From positions 1,054,001 to 1,118,000 of the forward strand of contig NZ_CP138333.2 of assembly GCF_038561955.2 (NCBI RefSeq): DNA of 64,000 nucleotides. The letters are read 5' to 3'. Position 1 is the first letter of the stretch. Every line of letters starts with the position of its first letter. Source of the stretch: Salinicoccus sp. Bachu38. GTDB taxonomy: Bacteria > Bacillota > Bacilli > Staphylococcales > Salinicoccaceae. The notes beneath the pieces were generated by a model that ran no database searches, was not told the DNA's origin, and saw only the letters and a program-made list of their open reading frames with translations. Below, in pieces: positions 29,156-37,655 of the stretch. Made by a program: the position numbers and the translations under genes.

Positions 29156-30971
29156 TTTTATCAGACGGCCTTTCGGCCATGAACCGGTCCTCAAAAAGAA
29201 GGAGATCGGCCGCAGGAAAAATAAGGAGGACCAGCGGGCCAATGACATCGGCGGCACCCTCAAACGGATGTGGCAGTTCATCTCAGAAGAGCGGGCCCTC
29301 CTGTATGGCATCATATTCCTTGTGACCCTGACCAGCCTGCTGAGCATTACAGGGCCTTTCCTCGTCGGCTACATCGTGGACAACTACTTCATACCGGGGG
29401 AGATGGACGGACTGTCCACCATACTGCTCTTCCTGCTTGTCGTCTATATCCTGCTGTCATCGACCCAGTATACCGCGGCCTTCTTCATGGTGGGCCTGTC
29501 CCAGCGGACGGTGTACAAGCTGAGAAGCCGGCTGTTCTCACATATGCAGAAGCTGCCGGTCTCCTTCTACGACAAGCGGCAGCACGGCGAGCTGATGAGC
29601 CGCATGACCAATGACATCGAGACGATTTCACAGACGCTCAATACATCATTCATCCAGTTCACGACAAGCATCGTCACACTAATCGGCACGATCAGTGTCA
29701 TGTTGTACCTGAGTCCGCTGCTCACCCTCCTCACCGTGCTGATCATTCCGGTGCTGATATTTGCTGTAGGCTTCATCACAAGGCGTACCGGACCGCTCTA
29801 CAAGAAGCGGCAGCGGGCGACCGGGGAGCTGAATGGCTATATCGAGGAGATGGTCTCCGGCCAGGAGATCGTCAAGGTGTTCTCCCAGGAGGAGACGGCG
29901 ATCCGCAACTTCAATGAAAAGGCGGGCAATCTCAGGGACATCACGTTCTGGGCATTCCTGTATGCCGGCTTCATCCCGAAGGTGATGAACATGCTGAACA
30001 ACGTCAGCTTCACCATCGTGGCCGGCGCTGGCGGCCTGCTCGTCTTCTATACGGACGGACTCGTCACCATCGGCACCATCGTCGTGTTCGCAGAGTACGC
30101 CAGGCAGTTCACGCGGCCGCTTGCCGACCTCTCCAACCAGTTCAATCAGGTGCTTTCGGCCATCGCCGGTGCAGAGCGTGTATTCGGCATCATCGATTCG
30201 GAGCCCGAAAAGGACGAGGGGACGATTGTGGACAGCACCATAAAGGGTGAGATTGAATTTGATGATGTCTCCTTCTCCTACGATCCGACGCAGAAAAACC
30301 CGACCATCAGAAACTTGAGCTTCAGGATAGATGCAGGCGAATCGGTTGCCCTGATTGGCGCGACCGGTGCGGGCAAGACGACCGTCATGCAGCTGCTGGC
30401 AAGATTCTATGAAACGGATTCCGGAGCGGTCAGGATTGATGGACAGAACATCCTCGACTACAGCCGTTCGACAGTCCGTTCGCAGACGGCTTTCGTGCTG
30501 CAGGATCCCTACCTGTTCGAATCGACGATCAGGGAAAACATCCGCTACGGCAAGCTCGATGCGACGGATGAGGAAGTGGTGGAGGCGGCGAAACTTGCCA
30601 ACGCACACGAATTCATCGTTGCACTCGAGGAGGGCTATGATACCGTGCTGGAAGCAGATGAAGGATTCATCTCCCAGGGACAGAAGCAGCTGATATCGAT
30701 TGCCAGGGCCCTGATCACGGATCCGGCCATACTGCTCCTGGACGAAGCGACGAGCAGCATCGATACGGTGACGGAGCTCAAAATCCAGGAGGCGCTCGAG
30801 CGGCTGATGAAGGATCGGACGAGCATCATCATCGCCCACAGGCTGAATACGATAAAGGCCGTGGACCGGATCTTCGTCATGGAGCTCGGTGAACTGGTCG
30901 AAAGCGGTTCTGAAGAGGAGCTCATCAGACAGCGCGGCCGCTACTACCAGATGGTCGCCGACAATAAATGA
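29148..30971 (+). CDS. ABC exporter half-transporter, partner subunit (YfiC-like)
   Basis: 607 residues with six membrane helices (about 45-340) and an ABC domain. Walker A IGATGAGKTT, Walker B LLLDEATSS with the catalytic Glu and the switch His in IIAHRLN are intact, while the signature is degenerate (FISQGQKQ instead of LSGGQ). Together with the preceding subunit this leaves one hydrolytic site built from this Walker region and the partner's intact LSGGQ. ATG 29148 lies inside the end of the upstream gene behind GGGGGTCAATTGG. Confidence 0.9.
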   Translation: MIDFIRRPFGHEPVLKKKEIGRRKNKEDQRANDIGGTLKRMWQFISEERALLYGIIFLVTLTSLLSITGPFLVGYIVDNYFIPGEMDGLSTILLFLLVVYILLSSTQYTAAFFMVGLSQRTVYKLRSRLFSHMQKLPVSFYDKRQHGELMSRMTNDIETISQTLNTSFIQFTTSIVTLIGTISVMLYLSPLLTLLTVLIIPVLIFAVGFITRRTGPLYKKRQRATGELNGYIEEMVSGQEIVKVFSQEETAIRNFNEKAGNLRDITFWAFLYAGFIPKVMNMLNNVSFTIVAGAGGLLVFYTDGLVTIGTIVVFAEYARQFTRPLADLSNQFNQVLSAIAGAERVFGIIDSEPEKDEGTIVDSTIKGEIEFDDVSFSYDPTQKNPTIRNLSFRIDAGESVALIGATGAGKTTVMQLLARFYETDSGAVRIDGQNILDYSRSTVRSQTAFVLQDPYLFESTIRENIRYGKLDATDEEVVEAAKLANAHEFIVALEEGYDTVLEADEGFISQGQKQLISIARALITDPAILLLDEATSSIDTVTELKIQEALERLMKDRTSIIIAHRLNTIKAVDRIFVMELGELVESGSEEELIRQRGRYYQMVADNK

Positions 30972-31020
30972 CTTCACAAAATTCGGAAAGTGTACTATCA
31001 TGGAACCAACCGAATAAATA

Positions 31021-31098
31021 ACCACCACTAGGGGTGTCCGCAAGGACTGAGAATTACCCTTATCACCTGATCTAGATCATACTAGCGTAGGGAAGTGG
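31021..31098 (+). promoter_or_regulatory. TPP riboswitch (THI element)
   Basis: The aptamer has the conserved parts GGGGTGTCCG, GACTGAGA, TACCCTTATCACCTGATCTAGATCAT split as usual, and GCGTAGGGAA (to 31093); P1 is CCACT 31025-31029 with AGTGG 31094-31098. It precedes ykoEDC and should switch transcription off when thiamine pyrophosphate is plentiful. Confidence 0.95.
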
Positions 31099-31118
31099 CA
31101 TATTTTACATATAATATG

Positions 31119-31148
31119 CACACCACTCCGCTAGTGGTGTGTTTTTTT
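31119..31148 (+). terminator. Riboswitch-controlled terminator
   Basis: CACACCACT (31119-31127), loop CCGCT, AGTGGTGTG (31133-31141), then a T-run. The 5' strand of the aptamer P1 region, CACCACTAG at 31023-31031, is fully complementary to CTAGTGGTG at 31131-31139 and can act as antiterminator when TPP is absent. Confidence 0.9.
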
Positions 31149-31179
31149 ATTTGGAAAATAATTTATGGAGGTTGGTAAC

Positions 31180-31758
31180 ATGGCAAAAAGAAAAGGGCTG
31201 ACCCTGACCGATGTGTTGATCACGGTCGTCGTCGCCCTGGTATTCTCGTTCATCTATTCGATATGGGGTGGGGTCTATACGGCGCTCGAACCGCTCGGAC
31301 TGCACCTCAATCAGCTGCTGTACGGCATGTGGTTCATCGCAGCGGTGGTCGCCTATCTCATCATAAGGAAACCCGGCGTGGCACTGATTGCGGAATTTGC
31401 AGCGGCATCCGGTGAAACGATCGTCATGCTGCAGTTCGATGTCATGCTGATCGTGTACGGACTCATCCAGGGGCTTGCATGCGAAATCGTATTCGCCATC
31501 GTGAAGTACAAAAGCACATCCCTGATGGTGGCGGTCATCGCCGGCATCTCAGCTGCGCTCGCGACGTTCCCACTCGACTGGTACTACGGCTACCTCGGCC
31601 AGCTGGCGACATGGAATCTGCTGTTGATGTTCGGTTTCAGGGTGCTGAGTGGTGCACTCATTGCCGGCTGGCTGGCGCACCTATTGTACCGTGCGCTGAA
31701 GGAGACCGGTGTGCTGAAACTCGTCGGCAATGGCCATGCTGCTGAAGAAGGGCTTTGA
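31180..31758 (+). CDS. ykoE: ECF transporter substrate-binding (S) component YkoE
   Basis: Membrane S-component of an energy-coupling-factor importer for a thiamine-related compound; in Bacillus YkoEDC is thought to take up the hydroxymethylpyrimidine part. 192 residues, about five to six membrane helices, with YkoE family segments IYSIWGGVYTALEPLG and RKPGVALIAEFAAA. ATG 31180 follows GGAGG at 31167. TPP riboswitch directly upstream. The stop overlaps the region just before ykoD. Confidence 0.88.
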   Translation: MAKRKGLTLTDVLITVVVALVFSFIYSIWGGVYTALEPLGLHLNQLLYGMWFIAAVVAYLIIRKPGVALIAEFAAASGETIVMLQFDVMLIVYGLIQGLACEIVFAIVKYKSTSLMVAVIAGISAALATFPLDWYYGYLGQLATWNLLLMFGFRVLSGALIAGWLAHLLYRALKETGVLKLVGNGHAAEEGL

Positions 31759-31760
31759 TC

Positions 31761-33164
31761 ATGTGCATCGAAGTGGAAAAATTGCGTCTGCGGTTCCCGG
31801 AATCAGAATCGCCTCTCTTCACCGATCTCGACCTGAAAATAGGGGAGGGTGAAAAGGTGCTCATCGTCGGGCCGAGCGGCTCGGGCAAGAGCACCCTGCT
31901 CAATGTGCTCGGGGGCCTCATACCGGATACGATCACCATACCGATGAAGGCGGATCGGCTCAAAATGCCCGCGTCCTGTGCATACGTCTTCCAGGATCCG
32001 GATTCCCAGTTCACGATGCCGACAGTCGCCGAAGAGCTCGCCTTTGTCCTCGAGAACAGGCAGGTGGCTGAGGAGGAGATGGAACCCCTGTTCACGGAAG
32101 CGCTCAGCATGGTCGGGCTTGATGTGGCCCCGGAGAGCGCCATCCAGACGCTGTCAGGAGGCATGAAGCAGAAGCTCGCCATCGCCTCGGCATTGCTCCA
32201 GCAGGCAGACACGCTGTTTTTGGATGAGCCGACAAGCATGCTGGACAGCAAATCGGCGGCTCATCTCTGGGATACCGTGAGGGCGATGTGGAATGATCTG
32301 ACCGTCGTCATCGTCGAACATCGTGTCGAAGAACTATGGCACACGGTCGACCGGGTGATACTGATGAATGATGACGGTGTAATCGTGTGTTCCGCCACAC
32401 CCGGAAAAATGCTGGACGAGCATCGCCGGCTGCTCGACCAATACGGCGTGTGGCATCCATGTTCGTGGCAGGACGCCCCTGTCCTCCCGAAAATTGCACC
32501 GGGGTCCGGTACACTGATGGAAGCAAGGGACCTCTCCATCAGAAGAGGGGGCAGGCGTCTTTTGACGATAGATGATCTGAGGATCGGAAAGGGTGAATGG
32601 ATTACACTCGAAGGGGACAATGGCACGGGAAAATCGAGCCTGCTGCTCGCATTGATGAAACTCATTCCCTCAGGAGGCAAGGTATTTTTTGGGGGCAGCC
32701 GGGTCGGCAGGACGCGGCATCTCGAGGGCAGAGTCTATCCGGTCTTCCAGAATCCGGAGCTGCAGTTCATTACGAACCGTGTGTTCGACGAAGTGTTCAT
32801 CAATCTGGAGATGCACCATGATGACAGGACGGCACGCCGGGAGACGGATGCACTGCTCGAACGCTTCGGACTCGGACATGTGTCTCATCTGCATCCGCTG
32901 GAAATATCCACCGGGCAGAAGCGGCGTCTGAGTGTCGCGACGGCGGCAGGCGGGGTGCCGGAAGTCATCATATTCGATGAACCGACATTCGGTCTTGACC
33001 AGCGTCATGCCTTCGGCCTGCTCACGATGATTCACGACATGGTGAAGCGGGGGACGAGCGTCATCATGATCACCCATGATGCGGAGATCATGAAGCGCTA
33101 TCCATCGAGACGCCTGCTGATTGAAGACGGACGCCTTGTCGAACGGGGGGATGGACATGCCTGA
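31761..33164 (+). CDS. ykoD: ECF transporter ATPase YkoD, two ABC domains fused
   Basis: 467 residues with two ABC domains in tandem. Domain 1: Walker A VGPSGSGKST (about 36), signature TLSGGMKQK, Walker B LFLDEPTS. Domain 2: Walker A EGDNGTGKSS (about 285), signature ISTGQKRR (Thr for the first Gly), Walker B IIFDEPTF. It energises uptake together with YkoE and YkoC. ATG 31761 is two bases after the ykoE stop; a TTG at 31755 is also in frame. Confidence 0.9.
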   Translation: MCIEVEKLRLRFPESESPLFTDLDLKIGEGEKVLIVGPSGSGKSTLLNVLGGLIPDTITIPMKADRLKMPASCAYVFQDPDSQFTMPTVAEELAFVLENRQVAEEEMEPLFTEALSMVGLDVAPESAIQTLSGGMKQKLAIASALLQQADTLFLDEPTSMLDSKSAAHLWDTVRAMWNDLTVVIVEHRVEELWHTVDRVILMNDDGVIVCSATPGKMLDEHRRLLDQYGVWHPCSWQDAPVLPKIAPGSGTLMEARDLSIRRGGRRLLTIDDLRIGKGEWITLEGDNGTGKSSLLLALMKLIPSGGKVFFGGSRVGRTRHLEGRVYPVFQNPELQFITNRVFDEVFINLEMHHDDRTARRETDALLERFGLGHVSHLHPLEISTGQKRRLSVATAAGGVPEVIIFDEPTFGLDQRHAFGLLTMIHDMVKRGTSVIMITHDAEIMKRYPSRRLLIEDGRLVERGDGHA

Positions 33165-33948
33165 AGCGGTGAAGCGCTACAGCACATTCGCCGACCGGGT
33201 CAATCCCCTCGTCAAAATCCTTGTGGCCGTCGGGCTGTTTCTGACCGTCATCCTCATCCATGACCCAAACCACCTTTTCCATCTGTCGGTCATCATGTTC
33301 ATTCTGCTTTTCATATTGAGCGGTGTGAAGTACGTCTATATCGCACTCCTGACAGGTATCATCCTGTTTTTCGGCTTCATTTCAAGCCTGTATATGATCC
33401 TCTACGGCGAAGGGACGACGACAGTCTTCCAGTTTGGAATCATCCATGTCACCGAAGAGAGTGCTGTACGCGGCCTGCATATCATGATGCGCGGCATCAC
33501 GCTCTCCTTCTTCGGAGCACTCATCGTCTTCACTACACGCATCACGGACGTCTTCTACAGTCTGATGCAGCAAGGGGGGCTGAAGCCGAAGTATGCCTAT
33601 TCGTTCATGGCGGCACTCCGCATGGTGCCGATCATTGCGGGTGAATATCTTGCATTGAGGCGTGCCCGCAAAGTGAGACGGGCACTGATCCACCGCAAGT
33701 ACATCAGCGGATTGCAGGGGTTCATATCGACGATCGTCACCCTGCTCAGCCAGAGCATCAGGCGGGCCTGGCGTCTCGGGGTCGCCATGGAATCCAAAGG
33801 GTTCGACGACGGACCGAGAACCTATTACCACCGCACCATCTATTCCATCCATGACTTCCACTTCATCCTGCTCATCCTTCTCGGTGTCATCCTCTCCTCT
33901 TTCCTCGGGGGATGGTTCAGCCCGTTTGACACTGTGGACGCGAGATGA
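33157..33948 (+). CDS. ykoC: ECF transporter transmembrane (T) component YkoC
   Basis: 263-residue integral membrane protein of the CbiQ/EcfT family that couples the ATPase to the S-component. Hydrophobic segments occur from about residue 20 onward; the coupling helix motifs of EcfT are seen as ALRRARKVRRALIH and RAWRLGVAMESKGF. It overlaps the ykoD end by eight bases; ATG 33151 is an alternative start but sits on the GGGGGG ribosome-binding run. Confidence 0.88.
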   Translation: MPEAVKRYSTFADRVNPLVKILVAVGLFLTVILIHDPNHLFHLSVIMFILLFILSGVKYVYIALLTGIILFFGFISSLYMILYGEGTTTVFQFGIIHVTEESAVRGLHIMMRGITLSFFGALIVFTTRITDVFYSLMQQGGLKPKYAYSFMAALRMVPIIAGEYLALRRARKVRRALIHRKYISGLQGFISTIVTLLSQSIRRAWRLGVAMESKGFDDGPRTYYHRTIYSIHDFHFILLILLGVILSSFLGGWFSPFDTVDAR

Positions 33949-33967
33949 ATTCCGGGGTCGAATAGTT

Positions 33968-33996
33968 TTGAAATATGGGAGAAAAACGTATATACT
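33968..33996 (+). promoter_or_regulatory. Promoter upstream of ricA
   Basis: TTGAAA at 33968-33973, 17 bases, TATACT at 33991-33996. It gives ricA a leader of about 95 bases independent of the thiamine operon. Confidence 0.6.
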
Positions 33997-34097
33997 GATA
34001 GGAGATTTCAGCAACCGTATCAGATTGCGGACAATGGATGAAAGTATAATGAATCATCTTATGGATGGTTTTAAAATAGGGAAAAGGTGGCAGTTCA

Positions 34098-34523
34098 ATG
34101 TATACGAAAGATGATATTGTGAAAGAAGCGAAAGGGCTCGGCAACATGATCGCCCAGACGGAACAGGTGGACTTCTTCAAGAAGGCCGAAGCCAAGATCC
34201 ATGAAAATAAGGATGTCAGGGAAAAGATGGCAAGTTTGAAAAGTCTGCAGAAGCAGGCGGTCAACTTCCAGAACTACGGCAAGGAACGCGCATATCAGAT
34301 GACCGAAGAGAAGATCAAGAAAGTCGAGGCGGAACTCGACGAAATGCCGATCGTCAACCAGTTCAAGGAATCCCAGGGAGAGGTCAACGAACTGCTTCAG
34401 ATGGTCTCCCATGCCATCAGCCAGACAGTGACGAATGACATCATCACTTCCACGGGCGGAGATCTGCTCCAGGGCGAGACCGGAGCGGCAATGAGGAATA
34501 TGCCGAACCAGGAAAATAAATAA
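34098..34523 (+). CDS. ricA: RicA (YmcA), YlbF/YmcA-family regulator
   Basis: Helical protein that in Bacillus forms the RicAFT complex with YlbF and YaaT, carries Fe-S clusters and directs RNase Y processing. 141 residues; strong family segments are EQVDFFKKAEAKIHEN, QMVSHAISQTVTNDIITSTGGDLL and GETG near the end. ATG 34098 behind AAAGGTGG. It keeps its usual place upstream of mutS, but miaB, normally just before it, is replaced by the ABC and thiamine genes. Confidence 0.92.
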   Translation: MYTKDDIVKEAKGLGNMIAQTEQVDFFKKAEAKIHENKDVREKMASLKSLQKQAVNFQNYGKERAYQMTEEKIKKVEAELDEMPIVNQFKESQGEVNELLQMVSHAISQTVTNDIITSTGGDLLQGETGAAMRNMPNQENK

Positions 34524-34539
34524 AAAACATTAAATTCAT

Positions 34540-34579
34540 AAGGGCTACGCATCCGTATAGGGATGCGTGGCCCTTTTTT
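34540..34579 (+). terminator. Intrinsic terminator after ricA
   Basis: AAGGGCTACGCATCC (34540-34554) pairs with GGATGCGTGGCCCTT (34561-34575) around GTATAG, with a T-run to 34579. thiW starts only 17 bases later. Confidence 0.9.
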
Positions 34580-34596
34580 CAAAGGAGAGTGATGGA

Positions 34597-35082
34597 ATGA
34601 CCAGAAAAATGACCATTACGAGTGTGCTCACCGCACTCAACGTCGTACTCAGCATGTTCATCATCATACCCGTAGGACCGATCAGGGCTGCACCTGTACA
34701 GCACCTCATCAATGTCCTCTCCGTCGTATTTACAGGGCCATGGGCCATCGTCCAGGCATTCCTGTCATCCACGATACGGATCATGATGGGGACGGGGTCC
34801 CCGTTCGCCTATCCAGGCAGCATGCTCGGGGCGCTCGTCGCGTTCATACTGTACAGGAAATTCAAAAAGCTCGGCGTCTCCGCCATCGGAGAGGTACTGG
34901 GTACGGGCGTAATCGGTTCGCTCGCCACTCTGCCGCTGATCATGATACTCGGTCTGGAGAGGGATTTCTTCTGGGTGCTGGCGCCGGCATTTCTCGTCAG
35001 CACGATGATCGGTTCGGTGGTCTCATGGCTTCTGCTCAGGCAGCTGGATGAAAAAGGGATCCTAAAGCAGTTCAACATTTGA
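34597..35082 (+). CDS. thiW: ECF transporter S component ThiW
   Basis: Membrane substrate-binding component, ThiW family, linked to uptake of the thiazole half of thiamine. 161 residues, about five hydrophobic helices, with the family segments PVQHLINVLSVVFTGPW and GTGSPFAYPGSMLGA. ATG 34597 follows AAAGGAGAG. It needs an ECF module for energy; ykoC/ykoD is 0.6 kb upstream but the general EcfAAT module could serve. No TPP riboswitch stands in front of it. Confidence 0.85.
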   Translation: MTRKMTITSVLTALNVVLSMFIIIPVGPIRAAPVQHLINVLSVVFTGPWAIVQAFLSSTIRIMMGTGSPFAYPGSMLGALVAFILYRKFKKLGVSAIGEVLGTGVIGSLATLPLIMILGLERDFFWVLAPAFLVSTMIGSVVSWLLLRQLDEKGILKQFNI

Positions 35083-35100
35083 AGGGCTGCATGATATAAT
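35071..35100 (+). promoter_or_regulatory. Promoter of mutS
   Basis: TTCAAC at 35071-35076, 18 bases, TATAAT at 35095-35100 with TGA in front (extended -10). It overlaps the end of thiW. Confidence 0.6.
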
Positions 35101-35131
35101 GCAGTTATATTTTAGTAATGGAAGTGTTTAG

Positions 35132-37651
35132 ATGGCTACTGTAACACCAATGATGCAACAATATCTGAATATCAAGGAGGCGCACCCGGGAGTGCTGCTC
35201 TTCTATAGACTGGGTGATTTCTACGAGCTGTTCTACGATGATGCGATTACAGCGAGCAAGGTTCTTGAAATCACCCTGACATCACGGGACAAGAAGAAGG
35301 ATCCCATCCCGATGTGCGGCGTCCCCTATCATTCTGCAAAGGGCTATATCGAACGGCTGATCGACCAGGGGTACAAGGTTGCCATTTGCGAACAGATGGA
35401 GGACCCGAAGCAGACGAAAGGCATGGTGAAGCGGGAAGTGGTGCGTATCATCACGCCGGGGACACTGATTGATGACTTTGGCATGGACGATGGCAGGAGC
35501 AACTATATCCTTGCATTGGATGAAAAATCCGGCCGTTTCACCGCCGCCTATTCGGATATTTCGACCGGGGAGATATTTGCATTTTCGACAGAGGACCTCG
35601 GTGTATTGAAGAGTGAAATAGACCGCATCCGGCCAAGGGAGATTGTGGTCGAGGAGGGCATCGAAGGCCTGCTGTCCGAACTCTATTCCGACCCGCCGGT
35701 GAATACACCGTTTTCTAACCAAACGCATTTTCCGCTCGAATACGGGGCAGATATCACGGAAGGGGAACGGGAGACGCTCAATCTGCTCGTGGCCTACATC
35801 CGCGCCCACAACATGAAGGACCTGAAACATTTCAGGACCGTGGAAAAGCACCGCATCAAGGAGACGATGCAGCTGAACTATGCGGCACTCTCCAATCTGG
35901 AGCTGCTTGAGAGCCTGCAGACGAAAAAGACGAAGGGCTCCCTGTTCTGGTATCTGAATCGGACGGAAACCCCGATGGGCAAGCGCAAGCTGAGGAAATG
36001 GATCGAGCGTCCGCTTCTCCGCCAGACGGCGATCGAAGAGCGCCATGAGGCGGTCGCGGTCCTCCTCGACCACTTCATCGAACGCGAGGATATGCGCAGC
36101 CTACTCAACAATGTATATGACATCGAGCGGCTTGTCGGCCGGCTGAGCTTCGGCAATATCGATGCAAAGGACCTCGTGCAGATGCGGGATTCCCTCCAGG
36201 GGCTTCCTGCCGTCGCTGAAATGCTCGAACGGATCGGGCTGCTCGGCACGCCGCTCTTCCGGTCCTTCGACATTCTCGATGATGTCCACGAACTGCTGGC
36301 GGACAGCCTCGATGATTCACCTCCGAAGACCATCCGCGAGGGCGGCATCTTCAGGGAGGGCTACAGCAACAGGCTCGATGAATACCGGTATATCTCAAAC
36401 AACGGCAGAGTGTGGCTCAATGACTACATCGAGCGGGAAAGGGAGCGGACCGGCATCAAAAACTTGAAGGTCGGCTTCAACAAGGTGTTCGGCTACTATA
36501 TCGAAATCTCCAAAGGCAACGCGGTGAACTTCGATGCCGAAAAGTTCGACTACCAGCGCAAGCAGACGCTGACGAATGCAGAACGCTTCATCACACCGGA
36601 ACTCAAGGAGATGGAATCGAAACTGCTCAGTGCGCAGGATGAAAGTATCATACTCGAGTACGAGCTGTTCGTCGCACTCAGGGAACATATGGAGCAGTTC
36701 ATACCGAGGCTGCAGACGACAGCGGATATCATCAGCACGCTGGACTGCCTTGTATCGTTTGCGACGGTGGCAAATGACTACCGGCTTGTACGCCCCGAGT
36801 TCAGCGGGGATGAACTGTCGATTACGGAAGGGCGCCACCCTGTTGTGGAGAAGGTGATTGGCGAGAACACCTATGTGCCGAACTCCCTCGACATGGACCG
36901 GGATACATTCATCTATCTGATCACAGGGCCGAACATGTCAGGCAAGAGCACCTATATGCGCCAGGTTGCAATCATCAGCATCATGGCCCAGATGGGGATG
37001 TATGTCCCGGCGGAGGCCGCGGTCCTGCCGATCTTCGACCAGATATTCACACGCATCGGGGCGAGCGACGACCTGGCCAGCGGGAAATCCACCTTCATGA
37101 TCGAAATGATGGAGGCGAATGACGCACTTCAGAATGCGACGGAAAACAGCCTCCTCATCTTCGATGAAATCGGGCGGGGCACCTCAACCTATGACGGCAT
37201 GTCCCTTGCTCAGGCGATGCTTGAATACATCCACCACCACATCGGGGCGAAGACGCTGTTCTCGACCCACTACCATGAGATGACGCGTCTCAGCACCGAG
37301 CTTGACCACCTGAAGAATGTCCATGTAAAGGCGACCGAGTACGACGGCAAACTGATATTCCTGCACAAGGTGAAGCCGGGGCCGGTGGAGCGGAGCTACG
37401 GCATCCATGTGGCGAAGCTTGCCGAACTGCCGGATGAAGTCACCCATCGGGCGAATGACCTGCTGAAGACGTTCGAACAGGACGGACGGGTGACCGGAAA
37501 CCAGCAGCTGGAACTCCCGCTTGATGATACGGAGACATTCGAAGTCCATCCCGTCATCGATCAGCTGAAATCGCTCGATCTCAACCGGATGACGCCGCTT
37601 GATGCGATGATGAAGCTGCAGGAACTAAAAAACGAGCTTGAAGGCGAGTGA
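35132..37651 (+). CDS. mutS: DNA mismatch repair protein MutS
   Basis: Mismatch sensor ATPase. 839 residues: N-terminal mismatch-binding domain with the Phe-x-Glu motif in GDFYELF (about 27-33), connector, lever/clamp, and ATPase with Walker [11 protein letters not shown] (about 610-619), [12 protein letters not shown] and STHYHE. ATG 35132. mutL begins four bases after the stop, forming the usual repair operon. Confidence 0.97.
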   Translation: MATVTPMMQQYLNIKEAHPGVLLFYRLGDFYELFYDDAITASKVLEITLTSRDKKKDPIPMCGVPYHSAKGYIERLIDQGYKVAICEQMEDPKQTKGMVKREVVRIITPGTLIDDFGMDDGRSNYILALDEKSGRFTAAYSDISTGEIFAFSTEDLGVLKSEIDRIRPREIVVEEGIEGLLSELYSDPPVNTPFSNQTHFPLEYGADITEGERETLNLLVAYIRAHNMKDLKHFRTVEKHRIKETMQLNYAALSNLELLESLQTKKTKGSLFWYLNRTETPMGKRKLRKWIERPLLRQTAIEERHEAVAVLLDHFIEREDMRSLLNNVYDIERLVGRLSFGNIDAKDLVQMRDSLQGLPAVAEMLERIGLLGTPLFRSFDILDDVHELLADSLDDSPPKTIREGGIFREGYSNRLDEYRYISNNGRVWLNDYIERERERTGIKNLKVGFNKVFGYYIEISKGNAVNFDAEKFDYQRKQTLTNAERFITPELKEMESKLLSAQDESIILEYELFVALREHMEQFIPRLQTTADIISTLDCLVSFATVANDYRLVRPEFSGDELSITEGRHPVVEKVIGENTYVPNSLDMDRDTFIYLITGPNMSGKSTYMRQVAIISIMAQMGMYVPAEAAVLPIFDQIFTRIGASDDLASGKSTFMIEMMEANDALQNATENSLLIFDEIGRGTSTYDGMSLAQAMLEYIHHHIGAKTLFSTHYHEMTRLSTELDHLKNVHVKATEYDGKLIFLHKVKPGPVERSYGIHVAKLAELPDEVTHRANDLLKTFEQDGRVTGNQQLELPLDDTETFEVHPVIDQLKSLDLNRMTPLDAMMKLQELKNELEGE

Positions 37652-37655
37652 TGAT

